In this document: positions 35,582-45,231 of the stretch, one piece after another
How the letters are laid out: each line of letters begins with the position of its first letter
How positions within the stretch are numbered: position 1 is the first letter of the stretch
NCBI GenBank assembly: GCA_017622555.1
Contig: JAGAQV010000022.1
Coordinates: forward strand, 33,648 to 97,647
DNA: 64,000 bases
Origin: Clostridia bacterium
GTDB lineage: Bacteria; Bacillota; Clostridia; Oscillospirales; Acutalibacteraceae
Direction of reading: 5' to 3'
Position numbers and translations under genes: made by a program
Notes under the pieces: model-generated
Database searches by the model: none
What the model was told of the DNA's origin: nothing
Seen by the model: the letters and a program-made list of their open reading frames with translations, nothing else

Positions 35582-36759
35582 CAATTGTTGTGACTTTACT
35601 TACTTTATTGGCACCGCTTGCAATGCTTCCCGTTAACGCGGCGTTGTGTTCAAAGCATAAAAAATACATTTGGTTATACTGCGGTTTAATTGCTTTGGGT
35701 TTGGCGGCAATAGGCTATAATTATGCCCCATTTTCGTGGGAAAATGCCGACCTTAACCGACATTTTTTGTATATGGAACGTGTGCAACAATCGGGAATGA
35801 CCTGGCAAGAGGCGTCGGAAACAAAGATTTTTGAAGGTTTGCCGATTTATTTTGTATTAATTAAAATTTTCAGCTTTTTTTCTGAACCGCAGTTATTACC
35901 TGCGTTTACAACCTTTGTGGGTTATTTTATCTGTTTATATATTGTTTTCAAGCTTGACAGCAGTAATGATATAAACATAACCTTTCTGACGTTGTTTGTT
36001 GTTTTGTCATGCATATATTTTCTTGGCTTCAGCAGCGGTATAAGACAGTATCTTGCTTTCACGTTTTTTCTTATTGCATTTTATTTTGAGTCTGTGGAAG
36101 AAAAATACAAAAAGACCGCTTGGGTAGTTTATTTTGCAATTACGGGCCTGCATACCACGGGTGTAATACTTATTGCGCTTAGATTAGCAGGTGAGGTTTT
36201 ATATAGGGCAAAAAACAAAACTATCCCAATAATGCTTGTTCTTATTTGGAGTGTTTTCCAAAATATGATTGTTGACATGCTTGGCAGTTTGTTTGGCGGT
36301 AACGTCGTAATTGACAAGCTGGTTGAATTGGCAGGTCACTACAGCGAGCACGGTAGTAAGGTTATTTGGCCTTTTTACGTATGGCGAATGTTTTTTGCTA
36401 TTATTTGCCTTATTGCAGTTATAGTCATTATAAAAACAAGAAATGATGACGACAAGGTAACCGAAAGATATTTATATTTTTCGTTAACTGTCTTGCTGTT
36501 CACCTTTGGCGGCTTAACTTCTTATGACGTTTTTGCAAGGTTTTCCGCCTTTTCGTTTATGCTTGTATTACCGCTTATAAGTATTTATCTTAAAAAAATT
36601 CCCAAAGAATCTCGGGGTATTTTTATCTTCGGTCTTACAGCTGCAGGTGTGCTTGTTTTATTTGTAAACTTCTGGGGTTATTCACAAACGCATTTTAACA
36701 ATTTGTTAGATATGCTTTTCACAAATATATTTACATTTATAAGAGGTATCATTGGATGA
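35578..36759 (+). CDS. EpsG-like polysaccharide polymerase (Wzy)
   Basis: 393 residues with about ten membrane segments and the EpsG-family pattern: ENADLNRHFLYMERV in an early outside loop and FLGFSSGIRQYLAFTFFLIAFYF in the middle. Likely joins the flipped repeat units outside the membrane. Overlaps both neighbours by 4 bases (ATGA), indicating coupled translation. Confidence 0.83.
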   Translation: MTIVVTLLTLLAPLAMLPVNAALCSKHKKYIWLYCGLIALGLAAIGYNYAPFSWENADLNRHFLYMERVQQSGMTWQEASETKIFEGLPIYFVLIKIFSFFSEPQLLPAFTTFVGYFICLYIVFKLDSSNDINITFLTLFVVLSCIYFLGFSSGIRQYLAFTFFLIAFYFESVEEKYKKTAWVVYFAITGLHTTGVILIALRLAGEVLYRAKNKTIPIMLVLIWSVFQNMIVDMLGSLFGGNVVIDKLVELAGHYSEHGSKVIWPFYVWRMFFAIICLIAVIVIIKTRNDDDKVTERYLYFSLTVLLFTFGGLTSYDVFARFSAFSFMLVLPLISIYLKKIPKESRGIFIFGLTAAGVLVLFVNFWGYSQTHFNNLLDMLFTNIFTFIRGIIG

Positions 36760-37880
36760 AGGTTGGCATCATAACTTATCATAATGCAATTAATTACGGT
36801 GCGGCTTTGCAGGCTTTGGCTACACAGGAAACTGTTAAGGGTCTTGGTGCAAATGCTGAAATAATTAATTATACTCCAAAAGTGATTTCCGACGTTTACA
36901 AACCGTTTGTTTTTTCAAAATATGGCAGAACATTTAAACGTTCCATTATCGAAGGGGTACGTTCGGTTTTATCCGACGTGTATTATTTTCCTTTTATTAC
37001 CCGCAAAAACAATGCCTTTAAAAAATTTGGCGATGAGTTTTTTGATTATAGTGGCAAGGCTTTTGAAAAGCTTGAAACCGAGAGGGAAAGTTTTAAAAAA
37101 TATGACGTTTGTTTTGCTGGCAGTGACCAGATCTGGAACCCTGATATAACAATGGGCTTTGACCCTGCATATTTTCTGGATTTCGGAAAAGAAGATATGG
37201 TGCGCGCGGCTTATGCCGCAAGCATCGGTCGTGATAGCTTTTCTGAAGAGGAAGAGCAGGAGTTGACTGCTTATCTTGAAAAGTTCGACTTTATTTCCTC
37301 GCGTGAGGCAACCGGTGCCGGTGTGCTACGGGGTATGACCGATAAGACGGTAGAAACGGTTTTAGACCCTACGTTATTGCTTAATTCAAATACTTGGGAA
37401 AAGGTTTTAAATATCAAATCGGGCAAGGGTGGTTATATTTTTGCTTACACCCTTTTCCAAAATGAAAAGCTTAATGAGTTTGTTGAAAAACTCTCAAAAG
37501 AAAAGAATTTGCCGGTTGTAACCATTAATCGCAGAAAAATATATTCGGCCGAAAAACAGTCGTTTGCGGGTTGCGACCCTAAAAAATTTGTTGAGCTTAT
37601 TGCCAATGCTGATTATATTGTGACTAATTCATTTCACGGCACAGCTTTTTCGGTCAATTTTTCAAAGAATTTTATTACCTTTAAAAATTCGGCGCGAAAT
37701 TCACGTATAACCGATATGCTTTCTATGCTTGGTATTATTGACCGCGCAGTTTTTGATGCAGATGCTGAAATGCTTAAAATGCCGGAAATTGATTATTCTT
37801 CGGTGCAGGAAAAATTACAGCACGAACGAGAAATGTCCATAAATTATATTAAAACAGTTTTAGAAAGGGCGAAGCCGTAA
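36756..37880 (+). CDS. Polysaccharide pyruvyl transferase family protein
   Basis: 374 residues. GIITYHNAINYGAALQALA near the start, FAGSDQIWNPD, AYAASIGRDSF and VTNSFHGTAFSVNF are the family motifs. Members move pyruvate from phosphoenolpyruvate to a sugar to make a ketal, adding negative charge to surface glycans. Its stop overlaps the next start as TAATG, and that neighbour is an Fe-S protein commonly paired with this family. Confidence 0.9.
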   Translation: MKVGIITYHNAINYGAALQALATQETVKGLGANAEIINYTPKVISDVYKPFVFSKYGRTFKRSIIEGVRSVLSDVYYFPFITRKNNAFKKFGDEFFDYSGKAFEKLETERESFKKYDVCFAGSDQIWNPDITMGFDPAYFLDFGKEDMVRAAYAASIGRDSFSEEEEQELTAYLEKFDFISSREATGAGVLRGMTDKTVETVLDPTLLLNSNTWEKVLNIKSGKGGYIFAYTLFQNEKLNEFVEKLSKEKNLPVVTINRRKIYSAEKQSFAGCDPKKFVELIANADYIVTNSFHGTAFSVNFSKNFITFKNSARNSRITDMLSMLGIIDRAVFDADAEMLKMPEIDYSSVQEKLQHEREMSINYIKTVLERAKP

Positions 37881-39013
37881 TGATTTCGGTTTATGACAAT
37901 AAAAAATGCTGTGCGTGTAATGCCTGTGCAGATATTTGCCCCCAAAAAGCAATTGTTATGAAGCAAGACCCTGAGGGTTTTGCATATCCCATTGTTGATG
38001 AAGCAAAATGCAACGACTGCGGGCTTTGCGAAAAGGTTTGTCCTGCAATTTCTCTTCCGCAGCTTAACCCCGAGCCTGAGGTTTATGCTTTGCAGCTTAA
38101 GGATGAAGAGGCGCTTAAAAAAAGTCAGTCGGGCGGGGCGTTCTGGGCAATTGCAAAGCCGGTTCTTGAAAGCGGCGGCGTGGTGTACGGTGCGGCCTTT
38201 GATGATAAAATGAAGGTTGTATATGACCGTGCCGAAACTATCCAGCAAGCGCAAAAATTTCATGGTTCTAAATATGTTCAAGGTGATATGGCTGGTATAT
38301 TACCGCAAATAAGGTCCGATTTAAAGGCGGGCAGACAGGTACTGTTTACAGGCACCGCTTGTCACGTGGCAGGTGTTTATAAATATTTGGGTCGTGATTA
38401 CGATAATCTTCTGACAATTGACCTTATCTGTCATGGTGTCCCCTCACAAAAGGTGTTGGATGGATTTTTCGACTTTGTAAATAAAAAGTATAATTCAAAG
38501 GTTTGTGACTTTAATTTCAGGTATTACGATGTTGATAAAAACATTGGCTGGAATGGTGACAAAAGTGAAAAATCTGTTTTGGAAAACGGTAAGGAAGTTA
38601 TAACCAACGAATATTTGCGGGTCTTTTCTTCCAACTGGGCATTAAGACCTTATTGTTATACTTGTCCTTATGCCAAAACAACCCGCGTCGGCGATTTTTC
38701 AATAGGTGACTTTTGGGGTGTTGAAAATTTCAGTCAAACGTTCAATCCGGCTCGTGGTGTTTCGGTGGTGCTTGTTAACAGCCCAAAGGCCAAGCAAATG
38801 TTACCATTACTATCCGAAGCGTCAATTATTGAAAAAGCCGATATGGAAAACGTTAAGAAATATCAGCATAACCTTAAAATGCCAAGTAATGCGAATAAAC
38901 GCCGCGGCAAAATAATGAAAAGGTTTATTGAAAAAGGCTTTTTATCTGCTTACCGTCTAGATCGGTTTTATTATATGCTTTATTGTTTAAAGCAGAAAGT
39001 GTTAAAAAGATAA
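37880..39013 (+). CDS. 4Fe-4S protein with coenzyme F420 hydrogenase beta-subunit (FrhB) domains
   Basis: 377 residues. Two 4Fe-4S ferredoxin clusters at the N terminus (CCACNACADICPQKA, CNDCGLCEKVCP), then FrhB N- and C-terminal domains with SGGAFWAIAKP, GTACHVAGVYKYLG, DLICHGVPSQK and YCYTCPYAKTTRVGDFSIGDFWG. Family members bind flavin and pass electrons. In polysaccharide clusters they occur next to pyruvyl transferases, but their substrate is not known. No F420 dependence is implied. Confidence 0.85.
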   Translation: MISVYDNKKCCACNACADICPQKAIVMKQDPEGFAYPIVDEAKCNDCGLCEKVCPAISLPQLNPEPEVYALQLKDEEALKKSQSGGAFWAIAKPVLESGGVVYGAAFDDKMKVVYDRAETIQQAQKFHGSKYVQGDMAGILPQIRSDLKAGRQVLFTGTACHVAGVYKYLGRDYDNLLTIDLICHGVPSQKVLDGFFDFVNKKYNSKVCDFNFRYYDVDKNIGWNGDKSEKSVLENGKEVITNEYLRVFSSNWALRPYCYTCPYAKTTRVGDFSIGDFWGVENFSQTFNPARGVSVVLVNSPKAKQMLPLLSEASIIEKADMENVKKYQHNLKMPSNANKRRGKIMKRFIEKGFLSAYRLDRFYYMLYCLKQKVLKR

Positions 39014-40546
39014 ATGAATAATGAAAAAAAGAATTCGCGAACTGCTAATTTTTTAAAAAACTCTTCTGCGACCTTTTTATATCAGGCAATTTTATTGATT
39101 TCAGGCTTTATAACTCCCAGGGTAATGCTTACCTTTTACGGCTCTGAAATTAATGGTCTTGTGTCTTCGGTTGCACAGTTTGTAGGTTATCTAAATTTGG
39201 TAGAGGCGGGGCTTTCAGCGGCGACTATATACGCATTATATAAGCCACTTGCCGATAACGATATAACCGCTATTTCCGCGGTGGTGTCTGCCGCTAAAAA
39301 GTTTTATTACAAATCAGGTTACCTGTTTTTGGGTCTTATTGCCGTTCTGGCAATGGCCTATCCGTTCTTTATTGATATGCCCAAGGGCATGGGGCACATT
39401 GACGTTCTGATAATTGTGTTTATCAGCGGCTTTGCAGGTGTGGTTGATTTGTTTACTTTGGCAAAATACCGTGCGCTATTAACGGCTGACCAAAAAACCT
39501 ATATTTTAGCCGTTTCTTCAACCGTTTACGTTGTTTTAAATACGGCAATCATTGCGGTAATGTCTATGTTCAGGCTTGATATCGCACTTGTTAAAGGCAT
39601 TGCATTGCTTGCAGTCGTGGTAAGAACGGTTATTCTGGTTATATATTGTAAAAAGAAATATCCCAAAATTAATTACAGCGAAAAGCCAAACTATGACGCG
39701 CTTTCAAAGCGGTGGGATGCTCTGTTCCAACAGCTTCTCGGTGTGGTGCAGAATGGTTCACCTGTAGTAATTCTTACCGTTGTAACGAGGGATTTAAAGC
39801 TTATAAGTATCTACACGGTTTATAATATGGTAATCGCAGGTCTTAACTCGCTGTTAAGTATTTTTATAAGCGGGCTTTCGGCATCATTCGGTGAGGTTAT
39901 TGCCAAGGGAGAGCAAAAGACACTTCAAAAAGCATACAGCGATTTTGAAACAGCATATTACGTGCTTATTTGCATAATTTATTCAATAGCATTTATTATG
40001 ATTTTGCCGTTTGTCAAAATTTATACTGCAGGTGTTACAGATACCAATTATCTGAACGCGTGGTTTGGCTTTTTGTTTGTTCTTAACGGTCTGCTTTACA
40101 ACATTAAAACTCCACAGGGTATGCTGGTGTTGTCGGCAGGGCTTTATAAGGAAACGAGATATAGAAGTCTTGCGCAGGCAGTGCTTATTATAATTGTCGG
40201 TGTTCCTCTAACCTTTAAATTTGGTGTAATCGGTATTCTTTTGGGACTTCTGGCATCAAATCTTTATCGAGCAATAGACCTTTTGTTCTTTATTCCCAAA
40301 TATGTGACAAAGATGTCTTTTATACACACACTTAAAAAATGGTTTGTTATGGCATTCAACATTGCCGCAATTTTTCTTATAAGCAGCAAGCTGCCAATAT
40401 CACCGGACGGTTATATAACCTGGGCTTTATGGGCGGTAATTGTTGCGGTGGTATGTGTGGTAATAAATCTTATCACCTTTACAATTAGCTGCAAGGGTAA
40501 TATGGGCTCACTATTCAACAGAATATTAAGTATAATAAAACGATAA
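39014..40546 (+). CDS. Polysaccharide flippase (Wzx-like, MOP superfamily)
   Basis: 510 residues, 12 to 14 membrane segments. Start FLKNSSATFLYQAILLISGFITPRVMLTFYG with SEINGLVSSVAQFVGYLNLVEAGLSAATIYALY is typical of Wzx-type exporters. It moves lipid-linked repeat units across the membrane for the EpsG-like polymerase. The ATG directly follows the preceding stop codon. Confidence 0.9.
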   Translation: MNNEKKNSRTANFLKNSSATFLYQAILLISGFITPRVMLTFYGSEINGLVSSVAQFVGYLNLVEAGLSAATIYALYKPLADNDITAISAVVSAAKKFYYKSGYLFLGLIAVLAMAYPFFIDMPKGMGHIDVLIIVFISGFAGVVDLFTLAKYRALLTADQKTYILAVSSTVYVVLNTAIIAVMSMFRLDIALVKGIALLAVVVRTVILVIYCKKKYPKINYSEKPNYDALSKRWDALFQQLLGVVQNGSPVVILTVVTRDLKLISIYTVYNMVIAGLNSLLSIFISGLSASFGEVIAKGEQKTLQKAYSDFETAYYVLICIIYSIAFIMILPFVKIYTAGVTDTNYLNAWFGFLFVLNGLLYNIKTPQGMLVLSAGLYKETRYRSLAQAVLIIIVGVPLTFKFGVIGILLGLLASNLYRAIDLLFFIPKYVTKMSFIHTLKKWFVMAFNIAAIFLISSKLPISPDGYITWALWAVIVAVVCVVINLITFTISCKGNMGSLFNRILSIIKR

Positions 40547-40568
40547 AATTTTTCGAGAGGATATAAAA

Positions 40569-41618
40569 ATGTCACTTTTTAAAAACAAAACATTACTTAT
40601 CACAGGTGGCACCGGTTCTTTTGGTAACGCTGTACTTAACAAATTTTTGGCAACCGATATTAGTGAAATCCGTATCGTTTCCCGCGATGAGAAAAAGCAG
40701 GATGATATGCGTCACGAATTTCAGGCAAAAATGCCCGAGGTTGCTGAAAAAATCAAGTTCTACATTGCTGACGTACGCGACATTCAGTCGATTAAAAACG
40801 CAATGTACGGTGTTGACTTTATTTTCCATGCTGCTGCTTTAAAGCAGGTTCCCAGCTGTGAATTTTTCCCGATTGAAGCAGTTAAGACCAACGTTTTAGG
40901 TACTGAAAACGTACTTAATGCCGCAATTGAAACAGGTGTTAAAAACATTGTTTGCTTATCCACCGATAAGGCGGCTTACCCCGTTAACGCAATGGGTACA
41001 AGTAAGGCTATGATGGAAAAGGTTATCGTTGCAAAATCACGCACCGTAAGTCCTGAAAAGACCAAAATCTGTTGCACCCGTTATGGCAACGTTATGTGCA
41101 GTCGCGGCAGTGTAATTCCGCTTTGGATTGAACAGATTAAAGCAGGCAACCCCATCACCATTACCGAACCTTCAATGACACGCTTCATTATGTCACTTGA
41201 CGAGGCGGTTGACCTTGTTTTGTTTGCATTTGAAAACGGTGTAAGCGGTGATATTCTTGTTCAGAAAGCGCCCGCATGCACAATTGAAACACTTGCAAAG
41301 GCTGTTACCGAGCTTTTCGAAAGTGATACTGAAATTAAGGTTATCGGCATTCGTCACGGCGAAAAAATGTATGAAACTCTTCTCACTAATGAAGAATGTG
41401 CAAACGCCATTGACCTTGGCAACTTCTACCGTGTTCCCGCAGATACACGTGGTCTTAATTATGATAAATACTTTAAAAACGGTGATGTTGAACGCAATCA
41501 CTTAACCGAATTCAACTCAAATAATACCGAACTTTTGACTGTTGAAGAGGTTAAGGCTAAGCTTTTGACACTTGATTATATTAAAAACGAAATTGCTGCC
41601 TGGAAAGAAGAGAAGTAA
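40569..41618 (+). CDS. capE: CapE-like UDP-GlcNAc 4,6-dehydratase / 5-epimerase
   Basis: 349 residues, short-chain dehydrogenase fold: TGGTGSFGNAVLN NAD-binding loop, FHAAALKQVPSCEFFPIEAVKTNVLGTENVL, CLSTDKAAYPVNAMGTSKAMMEK with the catalytic Lys, and TRYGNVMCSRGSVIPL. With CapF and CapG further down it makes UDP-N-acetyl-L-fucosamine from UDP-GlcNAc. RBS GAGAGGAT. Confidence 0.92.
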   Translation: MSLFKNKTLLITGGTGSFGNAVLNKFLATDISEIRIVSRDEKKQDDMRHEFQAKMPEVAEKIKFYIADVRDIQSIKNAMYGVDFIFHAAALKQVPSCEFFPIEAVKTNVLGTENVLNAAIETGVKNIVCLSTDKAAYPVNAMGTSKAMMEKVIVAKSRTVSPEKTKICCTRYGNVMCSRGSVIPLWIEQIKAGNPITITEPSMTRFIMSLDEAVDLVLFAFENGVSGDILVQKAPACTIETLAKAVTELFESDTEIKVIGIRHGEKMYETLLTNEECANAIDLGNFYRVPADTRGLNYDKYFKNGDVERNHLTEFNSNNTELLTVEEVKAKLLTLDYIKNEIAAWKEEK

Positions 41619-41620
41619 TA

Positions 41621-42799
41621 ATGACTATAACACAGCGCGGGGTTATCGGTCTTATCCGCAGTGCATTAAGCGGTAAACCGATGGCCTTACCTGATGGTTT
41701 TGAATTGGAAAAAGCATTTGAAGTTGCGAAAAAACATCGGGTCGTTTCACTTATTTATTATGGCGCTTTGGTGTGCGGGTTTGATAACTCAAACCCAATA
41801 ATGCTTCAAATGTTATCAATAACCTGCCGATATCTGTCAATAAGTGAACAGCAAACAAGGGTGCTTAGTAAAATTATGACCGCCTTTGACGAAAACAAAA
41901 TTGACTATATGCCGGTAAAAGGGCTTTTGCTCAGAAACATATATCCCAAAGCTGATATGCGCGTAATGGGTGACGGTGACATTTTAATTCGTTTTGAGGA
42001 TTACAATGAAAAAATCCGCCCGCTTATGCTGTCACTTGGGCTTGATGAGGGCAGGGTAAGTGATAACGAGCTTGTCTGGAACGAGTCGGTTGTTTGTGTT
42101 GAGCTTCACAGACGACTTATTCCGTCTTATAATAAGGATTATTATGCCTATTATGGTGATGGCTGGCGACTGGCCAAAAAATGCGACGGTACACGTTATG
42201 CCATGACTGATGAGGACCAGATGATTTATCTTTTCACTCATTTTGCAAAGCATTACCGTGATTCAGGCATAGGTCTTCGACATTTTGTTGACCTTTGGGT
42301 TTACAGAAATGCTAATCCACAGCTCGATGAAAAATACATAAAAACCGAGCTTAAAAAGCTTCAACTTTATGATTTTTATAAAAATATTCTAAAAACACTT
42401 CAAAATTGGTTCAACGACGGCGAAAGCAGTGAAAAAACCGAATTTATAACCAACGTTATTTTTTTAAGCGGTGTTTACGGTACGGCAGAAGCAAATGCAC
42501 TTTCTGAAGCACTTAAGCTTTCAAAAACTACGGGTGAAAAATCCAACATTCATAACGAGAAGCTTAAGAATGAAATTTTCCCGCCGTATAATTATATGTG
42601 CAAGCGTTATCCGTTTTTGGAAAAATGGAAGCTTCTTTTACCGCTTTTTTGGATTGTGCGAATTATTGATGCCGCGATTTTTAGACGTGAAAATATAAAG
42701 CGCAAGCAAGAACGCCTTAAAGCTGTTAATAACGATGCAGTGAACAACTATCATAATTCCCTTAATTACGTAGGGCTTGACTTTAATTTTGAGGAGTAA
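41621..42799 (+). CDS. NTP_transf_5-type nucleotidyltransferase family protein
   Basis: 392 residues. The region YMPVKGLLLRNIYPKADMRVMGDGDILI has the K-G, YP, R and D-x-D positions of the uncharacterised nucleotidyltransferase family often found in polysaccharide and peptide clusters, and HFAKHYRDSGIGLRHFVDLWVY is the second conserved block. Substrate unknown; it could nucleotidylate a sugar or a protein. It is inserted between capE and capF, 2 bp after capE. Confidence 0.75.
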   Translation: MTITQRGVIGLIRSALSGKPMALPDGFELEKAFEVAKKHRVVSLIYYGALVCGFDNSNPIMLQMLSITCRYLSISEQQTRVLSKIMTAFDENKIDYMPVKGLLLRNIYPKADMRVMGDGDILIRFEDYNEKIRPLMLSLGLDEGRVSDNELVWNESVVCVELHRRLIPSYNKDYYAYYGDGWRLAKKCDGTRYAMTDEDQMIYLFTHFAKHYRDSGIGLRHFVDLWVYRNANPQLDEKYIKTELKKLQLYDFYKNILKTLQNWFNDGESSEKTEFITNVIFLSGVYGTAEANALSEALKLSKTTGEKSNIHNEKLKNEIFPPYNYMCKRYPFLEKWKLLLPLFWIVRIIDAAIFRRENIKRKQERLKAVNNDAVNNYHNSLNYVGLDFNFEE

Positions 42800-42805
42800 T
42801 CTATC

Positions 42806-43954
42806 TTGAAAATTCTTGTAACCGGTGCGCACGGCTTTGTTGGTAAAAACCTTTGTGCGACACTTAAAAATATTGCCGACGGTAAGGACAAAAGCCATAA
42901 CATTGACAGCAATATTACGGTTTTTGAATATGATATTGATACCGACCCGTCGCTTTTAGACGGCTTTTGCCGTGAATGTGATTTTGTGTTTCATCTTGCA
43001 GGGGTTAACCGCCCACAGAATAATGATGAATTTATGCAGGGCAATTTTGGCTTTACAAGCACCTTGCTTGAAAATCTTAAAAAATATAACAACACCTGCC
43101 CCGTTATGATTTCATCTTCCATTCAGGCGGCGCTTGAAAATCCTTACGGCCTTTCAAAAAAGGCTGGCGAGGACCTTATCTTTCAGTACGGTAAGGAAAG
43201 CGGCGTTAGGGTGCTGGTCTACCGTTTGCCAAACGTTTTTGGTAAATGGTGTAGACCAAACTATAACAGCGCGGTTGCAACCTTCTGTAATAACGTTGCT
43301 AACGACCTGCCTATAACCGTTAACGACCGCAGTGTTTTAATGACCTTGGTTTATATTGATGATGTTGTGGACGAGCTTGTTGCAGCCTTAAAGGGTTGTG
43401 AAAACCGCGATGGTGATTTTTGCAAAATCCCTGTTGAACATAAAATCACCTTGGGTGAAATAGTTGACCTTATTTATTCCTTCAAAGAACAACCCGAAAA
43501 TCTTTTAATGCCTGAAATTCCGCTTGGTAGCTTTGAAAAGAAGCTTTATTCAACCTATCTTTCATATTTACCAAAGGAAAAGGTAAGCTTTCCGCTTAAA
43601 ATGAACGTGGATGACCGCGGCAGCTTTACTGAGCTTTTAAAGACCCAAAAATGCGGTCAGTTTTCGGTGAATATTTCAAACCCCGGCATCACAAAGGGTC
43701 AGCACTGGCACAACACCAAGTGGGAATTTTTTATTGTTGTTTCGGGTAGGGGGCTTATTCAGCAACGCAAAATCGGCACAGACGAGGTGTTGGAATTTTT
43801 TGTGAGCGGTGACAAGATTGAAGCAGTGCATATGCTGCCGGGTTATACCCACAACATTATTAATTTAAGTGAAAATGAAGATTTGGTAACTGTTATGTGG
43901 GCAAATGAAAGCTTTGACCCCAATAAGCCTGACACGTTTTTTGAAAAGGTTTAA
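42806..43954 (+). CDS. capF: CapF-like UDP-sugar reductase with C-terminal cupin
   Basis: 382 residues. N-terminal NAD(P)-binding domain (ILVTGAHGFVGKNL; FHLAGVNRPQ; YGLSKKAGEDL with the catalytic Tyr/Lys) and a C-terminal cupin from about residue 265 (GQHWHNTKWEFFIVVSGRG). This two-domain layout is diagnostic of S. aureus CapF, which reduces the keto-sugar intermediate in UDP-L-FucNAc synthesis. The start is TTG at 42806 with GAGGAG upstream, and there is no usable ATG. Confidence 0.92.
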   Translation: MKILVTGAHGFVGKNLCATLKNIADGKDKSHNIDSNITVFEYDIDTDPSLLDGFCRECDFVFHLAGVNRPQNNDEFMQGNFGFTSTLLENLKKYNNTCPVMISSSIQAALENPYGLSKKAGEDLIFQYGKESGVRVLVYRLPNVFGKWCRPNYNSAVATFCNNVANDLPITVNDRSVLMTLVYIDDVVDELVAALKGCENRDGDFCKIPVEHKITLGEIVDLIYSFKEQPENLLMPEIPLGSFEKKLYSTYLSYLPKEKVSFPLKMNVDDRGSFTELLKTQKCGQFSVNISNPGITKGQHWHNTKWEFFIVVSGRGLIQQRKIGTDEVLEFFVSGDKIEAVHMLPGYTHNIINLSENEDLVTVMWANESFDPNKPDTFFEKV

Positions 43955-43974
43955 TTAGGAAAGGAATTTTGAAA

Positions 43975-45159
43975 ATGAATATCAAAACCGATTATTCTGA
44001 TATTAAGTTTAAAGACAACGGCAAATTAAAGCTGCTTATAATTGTGGGTACACGTCCTGAAATTATCCGTCTTGCCGCGGTAATTAATAAGTGCCGTAAA
44101 TATTTTGACTGCATTCTGGCGCACACGGGTCAGAATTATGACTATAACCTTAACGGTGTCTTTTTTAAGGACCTTCGCCTTGATGACCCCGAAGTATATA
44201 TGGATGCCGTAGGTGACGATTTGGGCGAAACTGTCGGTAATATCATAAACTGTTCATACAAGCTTATGAATCAGATAAAGCCCGACGCTCTGCTTATTCT
44301 GGGTGACACAAATTCTTGCCTTTCTGCAATTGCGGCAAAACGTCTTCACATACCCATTTTCCATATGGAAGCAGGTAACAGATGTAAGGATGAATGTCTG
44401 CCCGAAGAAACCAACAGAAGAATTGTTGATATCATAAGTGACGTAAATCTTGCTTACAGCGAACACGCAAGAAAATATCTTCACGAATGCGGTCTTCCTA
44501 AGGAACGCGTTTACGTAACAGGCTCGCCCATGGCTGAAGTTTTACGTGAAAACCTTGAAAGCATTAAGGCTTCAACCATTCACAAAAAATTGGGTCTTGA
44601 AAAAGGCAAATATATTCTTTTGTCGGCTCACCGTGAAGAAAATATTGATACTGAAAAGAACTTCCTTTCACTTTTTAATGCCATTAACAAAATGGCCGAA
44701 AAATATGATATGCCTATACTTTATTCCTGCCATCCGCGTTCTAAAAAGCGCTTGCAGGAAAGCGGCTTCAAGCTTGATAGCCGTGTAATTCAGCACGAGC
44801 CGCTTGGCTTCCACGATTATAACTGTCTTCAGATGAATGCATTTGCAGTTGTGTCTGACAGTGGTACCCTGCCCGAAGAAAGCAGCTTCTTTACAAGTGT
44901 GGGTTCTCCCTTTGCGGCAGTGTGCATCCGCACCTCGACCGAACGCCCCGAAGCGCTTGATAAGGCTTGCTTTGTGCTTGCAGGTATTGATGAAAAGAGC
45001 CTTTTGCAGGCGGTTGATACTGCGGTAACTGCAAATGAATGCGGTGATTACGGCATACCCGTGCCCGATTATATTGAAGAAAACGTTTCAACTAAGGTTG
45101 TAAAGCTTATTCAAAGCTATACAGGTGTTGTAAACAAAATGGTTTGGAGAAAATCTTAA
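43975..45159 (+). CDS. capG: CapG/WecB-like UDP-N-acetylglucosamine 2-epimerase
   Basis: 394 residues. IIVGTRPEIIRLAAV, LAHTGQNYDYNLNGVFF, LILGDTNSCLSAIAAKR, HMEAGNRCKDECLPEETNRR and SDSGTLPEESSF are family motifs. As last step after CapE and CapF it would epimerise C2 to give UDP-L-FucNAc. ATG 43975 with AAGGAA 8 bases upstream was preferred over TTG 43969. Last gene of the operon. Confidence 0.9.
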   Translation: MNIKTDYSDIKFKDNGKLKLLIIVGTRPEIIRLAAVINKCRKYFDCILAHTGQNYDYNLNGVFFKDLRLDDPEVYMDAVGDDLGETVGNIINCSYKLMNQIKPDALLILGDTNSCLSAIAAKRLHIPIFHMEAGNRCKDECLPEETNRRIVDIISDVNLAYSEHARKYLHECGLPKERVYVTGSPMAEVLRENLESIKASTIHKKLGLEKGKYILLSAHREENIDTEKNFLSLFNAINKMAEKYDMPILYSCHPRSKKRLQESGFKLDSRVIQHEPLGFHDYNCLQMNAFAVVSDSGTLPEESSFFTSVGSPFAAVCIRTSTERPEALDKACFVLAGIDEKSLLQAVDTAVTANECGDYGIPVPDYIEENVSTKVVKLIQSYTGVVNKMVWRKS

Positions 45160-45185
45160 AATTATAAAACTGGTATAAATAATTG

Positions 45186-45230
45186 CAAGCCCATACACAA
45201 ATTGCGTTTTGTGTATGGGCTTGTTTATAT
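45186..45230. terminator. Terminator at the end of the polysaccharide operon
   Basis: Fourteen-bp perfect stem (45186-45199 with 45210-45223), T-rich tail. Convergent with the ferredoxin gene, whose stop lies 9 bp away. Confidence 0.85.
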
Positions 45231-45231
45231 T

